Assembly: GCF_016313185.1 (NCBI RefSeq)
Contig: NZ_CP066218.1
Location: 2,604,001-2,668,000 of the forward strand
DNA: 64,000 bases
Reading direction: 5' to 3'
Source of the DNA: Mycolicibacterium baixiangningiae
GTDB taxonomy: Bacteria > Actinomycetota > Actinomycetes > Mycobacteriales > Mycobacteriaceae
Each line of letters begins with the position of its first letter. Within the stretch, counting starts at the first letter, position 1. The notes under the pieces were generated by a model. That model was given only the letters and a program-made list of their open reading frames with translations. It ran no database searches and had not been told where the DNA came from. The position numbers and the translations under genes are program-made. Shown one piece after another: positions 54,960 to 64,000 of this stretch.

Positions 54960-56247
54960 TCGCCGCGAGCCGGAGCATGCCGCGGTAGGTCGACGGGTTG
55001 AGCAGCGTCGGCCACTTGGTCCGGACCAGGTTGTCGCTCAGCGGCCGGCCGGCGAACCGGTCCCGCAGCCAGCGCAGCGTCATCGGCGCGGACATCGGGT
55101 GGAGCAGCATGTGCTCGCTGAACATGTCGCGGTGGTAGGTGACGTGGGCGCCGCCGTTGCTGTAGGTGTCGATCAGGGCGTCGATGTCGTCGACCGCGAC
55201 TATGCGGTCGTGGACGGCCTGCACGATCAGCACCGGCGGGGTCGGGGTCGTGCCGCCCAGCTTGATGCTGTGGAAGACGTGCTGCACCTCGGGGGTCTGC
55301 AGGAGCTCCTCCAGCGGCTGGTCGACCAGCTTGCCCATGTCCATGCGGATCCACCGCAGCACCGCGTGCGCCGTGGTCATCTTCTCGATGCGCAGCAGCC
55401 TGGCCTTACCGGTCTCGGTGGCGTGTTCCTGGATCACGCGGTCCAGTTCGGGATAGGTGTGCGTCAGGGCCGCCACGACCATCGCGGGCAGACCCGAGAA
55501 GAAGCTGCCGTTGAGCCGGCGGAACGCATTGCCGAGATCGGCCACCGGTGAGCCGAGGACCGCGCCAACGACGTTGAGTTCGGGAGCGTAGGTCGCGCAG
55601 GTCTCCGCGGCCCACGCGGTGGCCAGTCCGCCCCCTGAGTACCCCCACAGGCCCACCGGCGCCTCTGCGGACAGCGCGAGGCGCTCGCAGTTCTGCGCCG
55701 CGCGGATCCCGTCGAGGACGTGGTAGCCGGGTTCGTGGGGCGCACCCCAGATGCCGCGCGGACCTTCGTGGTCGGGCACCGAGACGGCCCAACCCTCGGC
55801 CAGGGCGGCGGCGATCAGCAGGAACTCGACCTGCGCCAATGCGCCGATGGCCCTGGCGCCCCGGCGCAGCGCGTACGACGGGAAACAGCGTCCGGCGATG
55901 GCGTCGATGGCGCACTGGTAGGACACGATCGGGCACGGTCGGTTCGGATCCCGCTCCGTCGGCACGACGACGGTCGTGACGGTGGCCTGGGCCTCGCCTT
56001 TGAAGTCGGTGGTCCGGTAGAGCAGCTGCGTCGCGGTGAACTTCTGCGGCACCAGCCCCATGAACGCCAGCTCGACGTTGCGGGAGCGCAGGACGGTGCC
56101 GGGGCTGGCGTGTTCGAAACCCGCAGGCGGTTCGTAGAAGGCGTCTTTGGCCGGCACCGCCGGGCGGGACCCGCGGGCAACGTCCTCGTGGTGCGGCTGG
56201 CCGATCCACTCGGCGCCGGTTTCCCGCGCCACGCTGCCCAAGTCCAT
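54895..56247 (-). CDS. Secretory-lipase-family alpha/beta hydrolase (Rv1592c-like)
   Basis: A 450-residue alpha/beta hydrolase of the fungal-type secretory lipase family. The nucleophile elbow is GYSGGG with S204; the C-terminal [12 protein letters not shown] and a late SEHMLLH supply the likely Asp and His. No classical signal peptide is seen. It corresponds to Rv1592c. A lipase or esterase acting on envelope or storage lipids is the general expectation; the exact substrate is unknown. The ATG is set by TAACCT 7 nt upstream (minus strand 56255-56260). Confidence 0.87.
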   Translation of the reverse strand: MDLGSVARETGAEWIGQPHHEDVARGSRPAVPAKDAFYEPPAGFEHASPGTVLRSRNVELAFMGLVPQKFTATQLLYRTTDFKGEAQATVTTVVVPTERDPNRPCPIVSYQCAIDAIAGRCFPSYALRRGARAIGALAQVEFLLIAAALAEGWAVSVPDHEGPRGIWGAPHEPGYHVLDGIRAAQNCERLALSAEAPVGLWGYSGGGLATAWAAETCATYAPELNVVGAVLGSPVADLGNAFRRLNGSFFSGLPAMVVAALTHTYPELDRVIQEHATETGKARLLRIEKMTTAHAVLRWIRMDMGKLVDQPLEELLQTPEVQHVFHSIKLGGTTPTPPVLIVQAVHDRIVAVDDIDALIDTYSNGGAHVTYHRDMFSEHMLLHPMSAPMTLRWLRDRFAGRPLSDNLVRTKWPTLLNPSTYRGMLRLAAISAKVIAGRRVERRPLSHLDR

Positions 56248-56254
56248 CCGCCCA

Positions 56255-56260
56255 AGGTTA
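56255..56260 (-). promoter_or_regulatory. Leaderless-type -10 element of lipase gene
   Basis: TAACCT on the minus strand followed by 7 nt and ATG 56247; no ribosome site is present. Confidence 0.5.
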
Positions 56261-56289
56261 CTTAAGGGGTCTATGAGATACCACTCGCC

Positions 56290-56991
56290 TCACCCGGGAG
56301 GTCGAAGGGCAGCGAACTCGTCGGTCACCCGGTAGCGCGCCTCGGTGAAGCGGTACAGGGCCGGTGGCCGGCCACCGGCGCGTCCCGAGCGGGCGGTGGA
56401 ACCCGTGCGGGTGATGACGTTGCGGCGTTCGAGCACTCGCTGCAGGTTGGTGGCGTCCACCTGGTAACCCAGCGCCGCACCATAGATGTCGCGCAGTGTC
56501 GAGAGCGCGAATTCCGTTGGAGTCAAGGCGAATCCGATGTTGGTGTAGGACATCTTGGCCGCCAGTCGGGTGTGGGCGTGTTCGACCATCGGCCGGTGGT
56601 CGAACGCCATCTCGGGCAGTTCGGACACCGGGTGCCAGCAGGTGTCGGCCGGCAGGGCCGGGCTGGCGGGGGAGGGGACGAGGCCCAGGAACGTCGACGC
56701 GATCGTGCGCGTACCGGGAACACGGGCCGGGTCGGAGAACACCGCGAGTTGTTCGAGGTGAGCCACTTCACGCAAATCCACCTTCTCCGCCAGTTGGCGT
56801 CGCACCGAGGTGGTGAGGTCCTCGTCGTGACCGAGCCGGCCGCCGGGAAGGGACCAGCGGTCCCGTTCCGGTTCGAGCGCGCGCTGCCACAGCAGTACGT
56901 GCAGGGCGGGGTGACCCCGGTCACCGGGGCTCACGCCGCGAACCTGGAACACAACGGCGAGCACTTCGTGCGCGGTGCTAGTATGAGCCAT
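56290..56991 (-). CDS. nrtR: NrtR, Nudix-related regulator of NAD synthesis
   Basis: A 233-residue protein with an N-terminal Nudix-like domain (WSLPGGRLGHDEDLTTSVRR where the Nudix box would be, but lacking its full REUxEE glutamates) and a C-terminal winged-helix domain (about 150-233, with YQVDATNLQRVLERRN). This is the NrtR architecture, in which the degenerate Nudix domain senses an ADP-ribose-type ligand. It diverges from nadABC, as Rv1593c does, and a 23-bp palindrome lies between them. The ATG 56991 directly abuts the palindrome. Confidence 0.9.
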   Translation of the reverse strand: MAHTSTAHEVLAVVFQVRGVSPGDRGHPALHVLLWQRALEPERDRWSLPGGRLGHDEDLTTSVRRQLAEKVDLREVAHLEQLAVFSDPARVPGTRTIASTFLGLVPSPASPALPADTCWHPVSELPEMAFDHRPMVEHAHTRLAAKMSYTNIGFALTPTEFALSTLRDIYGAALGYQVDATNLQRVLERRNVITRTGSTARSGRAGGRPPALYRFTEARYRVTDEFAALRPPG

Positions 56992-57014
56992 GTTTTCGAT
57001 TGTAAGTCGAAAAC
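56979..57014. promoter_or_regulatory. nrtR/nadA divergent promoter and NrtR operator
   Basis: A 23-bp inverted repeat with 8-bp perfect arms GTTTTCGA (56992-56999) and TCGAAAAC (57007-57014) lies between the genes. Its centre contains TACAAT on the minus strand (56999-57004), 7 nt before the nrtR ATG, so the operator covers the nrtR -10. On the plus strand TAGTAT (56979-56984) is the likely nadA -10, placing the operator just after the nadA transcript start. One bound dimer would block both promoters. Confidence 0.8.
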
Positions 57015-57038
57015 CGGATCGACACCGAGGGAGCCCCC

Positions 57039-58069
<1,031 letters not shown>

Positions 58070-58073
<4 letters not shown>

Positions 58074-59694
58074 CCGTCCCCGGGGGCAGGAGCGCAGCGA
58101 CCGGGAGGAAGGCGGCCCGGCCTGGTTGCGGCGGCGCCACGCACTGGCAGCAGCGCGCCGACGTGGTGGTGATCGGCACCGGCGTGGCGGGTCTGGTCGC
58201 GGGGCTGGCGGCGCATCGCCGCGGCAGCAAGGTCATCGTGCTGAACAAGGTGCCGGAGCAGACCGGATCGACGGCCACCGGATACGCCCAGGGCGGGATC
58301 GCGGTGGTGCTGCCCGGCACTGACGATTCGGTGGACGCCCACGTCGCCGACACCATCGCGGCCGGCGGCGGGCTGTGCGACGCCGAGGCGGTGCAGTCCA
58401 TCGTGGCCGACGGCTACCGCGCCGTGCGCGACCTCGTCCGCGACGGCGCCCGGTTCGACGAGGCGGTCCCGGGCCGGTGGGCGATGACCCGCGAAGGTGG
58501 ACACTCGCGCAGGCGGATCATCCACTCCGGTGGGGACGCCACCGGAGCCGAGGTGCAGCGGGCGCTCGACCAGGCGGCGCGGGTCCTCGACATCCGGGCC
58601 GACCACGTGGCGGTCCGGGTGCTGCGGGACGACGTCGCCGTGACGGGCGTGCTGGTGCTCAACGCAGACGGTCCGGGGATCGTGCACGCGCCGTCGGTGA
58701 TCCTCGCGACCGGCGGACTCGGCCACCTGTACGCGGCCACTACGAATCCGGAGGCGTCCACAGGTGACGGCATCGCGCTGGCGCTGTGGGCCGGCGTGCC
58801 GGTCAGCGACATCGAGTTCGTCCAGTTCCACCCGACCATGCTGTTCGACGGGCACACCGCGGGCAGGCGTCCGCTGATCACCGAGGCGCTCCGCGGTGAA
58901 GGCGCGAGGCTGGTCGATTCCCAGGGCGATCCGGTGACGCTGGGCGTACACCCGATGGGGGACCTGGCGCCCCGCGACGTGGTCGCCGCCGCCATCGACG
59001 CGCGGCTGAAGGCCACCGGCGACCCGTGTGTCTATCTGGACGCCCGGCACCTCACCGGGGTCGCCGACCGTTTCCCCACCGTCACCGCCGCGTGCCTGCA
59101 GGCCGGCGTCGACCCTGCGCGCGAACCCATCCCGGTGGTGCCGGGGGCGCACTACAGCTGCGGCGGCGTCGTCACCGACGTGGACGGCCGGACCGCGCTG
59201 CCGGGCCTCTTCGCTGCCGGCGAAGTGGCACGAACCGGTATGCACGGCGGCAACCGCCTGGCGTCCAACAGCCTGCTCGAGGGCCTGGTCGTCGGCGGAC
59301 GGGCCGGCCGCGGCGCCGCCGACCATGCGGCCGCGGCGGGTCCGAGCCGCGCAGCCGCCCCTGAGCGCCTCACGGTCGAGGCGCTCGCACGGCGGGAGTT
59401 GCAGACGGCGATGAGCCGCGACGCCTCGGTGGTGCGCGACGCCGAGGGGTTGACCCACCTGCGCGACGTGCTCGCGTCGGCAACCACCCGGCCGCTGCGC
59501 ACCCGCAGCGACTTCGAGGACGCCGCGCTCACCCTGACCGCGCGGGCGGTGGCCGTCGCCGCGCTGCAGCGTGCGGAGTCGCGGGGCTGCCATCACCGCG
59601 GTGACCACCCCGACACCGACCCCGCGCAGGCGGTCAGCGGTGCGGTCGACCTGGACGAGAACGGACACGTGGGACTGAAGGTGAGGGCCGGCGC

Positions 59695-59704
<10 letters not shown>
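58070..59704 (+). CDS. nadB: L-aspartate oxidase
   Basis: FAD enzyme oxidising aspartate to iminoaspartate, partner of NadA. ATG 58070 overlaps the nadA stop. 544 residues. The FAD motif GTGVAG is at 36-41; active-site blocks [18 protein letters not shown] and HYSCGG are intact. The first 28 residues (Gly/Arg/Ala rich, before the Rossmann strand) are an extension not needed for the fold, so translation might really start further in. Overlaps nadC by 10 nt. Confidence 0.95.
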
Positions 59705-60557
<853 letters not shown>

Positions 60558-60561
<4 letters not shown>

Positions 60562-61196
60562 GCCGCCGCGGGCCCGCGCCGCACCAGCGACAGCACGACG
60601 GCCGCGGCGGCGAACAGTCCGGAGAACACCCGGTTGAGGATCGTCTGCTGGCGCGGTGTGTGCAGCCAGCGCACGAGCCGCACCGACATCGCGGTGTAGA
60701 GACCCATGACCACCAGGTCCACCGCAATCATCGTCACGCCGATCGCGAGGTACTGCGGCAAGAGGGGCGCGGTCGGCACCACGAAATGTGGCAGCACCGC
60801 CAGGAAGAACACCAGACCCTTCGGGTTGGTCGCGTTGACGAGGAAACCACGCACCAGCAGCGCGGCCCGCCCGCCTTCGACCGCCCGACCGACCTGTGTG
60901 CGCAGGTCCACCGCAGCGGCGCGCCACTGCCGCACCGCCAGGTAGACCAGGTACGCCACGCCGACCCACTTGATGATGTGGAACGCCACGATGGAGTTCG
61001 TGACGACGGCGCCGAGCCCGACCGCGACCAGCGCGAGCTGCAGCATCAGCCCGATCTCCAGGCCCACGATGCTCCAGTAGCCGCGCACCACGCCGTGGGT
61101 CAGACCCGTGGCCATCGACTGCACCGCGCCGGCACCCGGCGACACGCTGATCAGGATGGCCGCACCGAGAAAGGTCAGCCACAACTCCCACGCCAT
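60558..61196 (-). CDS. LysE/RhtB-family amino acid exporter
   Basis: Inner-membrane protein of 212 residues with about six helices; the N-terminal ISVSPGAGAVQSMATGLTHG is the LysE/RhtB signature. It probably exports an amino acid or related metabolite. ATG 61196 is chosen because the open frame upstream of it belongs to the opposite strand's neighbours. It ends tail to tail with nadC and starts 13 nt after the stop of the nitroreductase-like gene, so it may be read with it. Confidence 0.87.
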
Positions 61197-61209
61197 GAAG
61201 ACGAGTGTG

Positions 61210-61593
61210 TCAGCCGACGTCGGCGACGAAGACCGCGATGTTGCGCGCCTGACGGCGTGCGAAGCTGGGCAGCGCCGCGACATCGCGCCCGTTCGGCACG
61301 ATTCTGGGATTGCTGATGTGCAGTTCGTCACGGAAGAGCTTGATGTCGGCGCCGCCTGCGGCTTGTACGTTCCTGGCCCAGTCGGTCATCCCATGGCCCA
61401 GCACGATCGCGACCTCACTGCCTTTGCGGTAGGCCGTCACCGGCGTCTCGTAACGCCGTCCGGAGCGTCTACCTGTGTGTTTGATGAGTGCCACGCCGGG
61501 TACGCGGCCCGCCAACGGCTTGATGACCGGGTTGAAGTACTTGATCTGAAGGCGATCCAGCCATTCCGGGAACATCTTCGGCAGTTCCGACAC
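61210..61593 (-). CDS. F420/deazaflavin nitroreductase-family protein (Rv1598c-like)
   Basis: A 127-residue protein from GTG 61593, with the [14 protein letters not shown] block (SGxxRxTP family motif) and a [10 protein letters not shown] segment, as in FDOR-type proteins. Paralogous at fold level to the gene before ilvA. The GTG is preferred because GGAG lies 5 nt upstream; an in-frame TTG at 61629 would add 12 residues. It corresponds to Rv1598c. Cofactor F420 or a fatty acid/lipid ligand is possible; substrate unknown. Confidence 0.8.
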   Translation of the reverse strand: MSELPKMFPEWLDRLQIKYFNPVIKPLAGRVPGVALIKHTGRRSGRRYETPVTAYRKGSEVAIVLGHGMTDWARNVQAAGGADIKLFRDELHISNPRIVPNGRDVAALPSFARRQARNIAVFVADVG

Positions 61594-61624
61594 GACGGCT
61601 CCAATACGATTTGGCCTGCTCTGG

Positions 61625-61630
61625 GACAAT
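61625..61630 (+). promoter_or_regulatory. -10 element of hisD
   Basis: GACAAT (one mismatch from TANNAT at each of the first positions), 7 nt before GTG 61638, the same spacing as the leaderless promoters elsewhere in the window. Confidence 0.35.
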
Positions 61631-61637
61631 GGACAGC

Positions 61638-64000
<2,363 letters not shown>

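Overview
The window is high-GC actinobacterial DNA, almost certainly from a Mycobacterium/Mycolicibacterium-type chromosome. Three things point there. Gene families typical of the genus are present (mycocerosic-type PKS, PapA, MmpL, FAAL-type FadD, F420-type nitroreductases). Many genes have TANNNT -10 boxes 6-9 nt upstream of an ATG or GTG, which suggests leaderless mRNAs. From ileS onward the gene order follows the M. tuberculosis segment Rv1536 to Rv1600 (ileS, dinX, ansA, lspA, rluD-like, dnaE1, ilvA, treZ-treY-treX, bioA-bioF-bioD, bioB, nadA-nadB-nadC, hisD, hisC). Differences include a RarD-like transporter and a TetR gene before dnaE1, and a LysE-type exporter after nadC. The species cannot be fixed from the sequence alone.

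Region 1 (1-22.8 kb) is a cell-envelope glycolipid locus. It starts inside a mycocerosic-acid-synthase/Pks5-type PKS, followed by a PapA acyltransferase, two tandem HxxxDG acyltransferase paralogues, an inverted GT1 glycosyltransferase and an MmpL transporter. Next come a nitroreductase-fold protein, a polysaccharide pyruvyl transferase, a UDP-glucose 6-dehydrogenase, two GT2 glycosyltransferases, a DrrABC-like ABC exporter and a FAAL-type FadD. The set resembles mycobacterial lipooligosaccharide or pyruvylated acyltrehalose loci. It predicts a polymethyl-branched acylated oligosaccharide carrying acidic groups (pyruvate ketal and possibly glucuronate).

Region 2 (22.9-24.9 kb) is a small module: a 7-TM protein, a helix-turn-helix regulator and, divergently, a stand-alone C-terminal half of an NRPS condensation/epimerization domain. 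Both promoters of the divergent gap carry the same box, CCCATT-NN-TGGGA, at the -35 position and in the same orientation. This is the best candidate here for something undescribed.

Region 3 (24.9-64 kb) is conserved core metabolism with readable regulation. It includes a T-box riboswitch before ileS and BioQ boxes before bioF and between bioQ and bioB. It also has a 23-bp palindrome between nrtR and nadABC and a 23-bp perfect-stem hairpin between convergent ilvA and treZ. bioB is followed by the small biotin-synthase auxiliary protein gene. The treXYZ operon starts with an acyltransferase-3/SGNH gene. The window ends inside hisC. No tRNA, rRNA, CRISPR array, insertion sequence or obvious pseudogene was seen.
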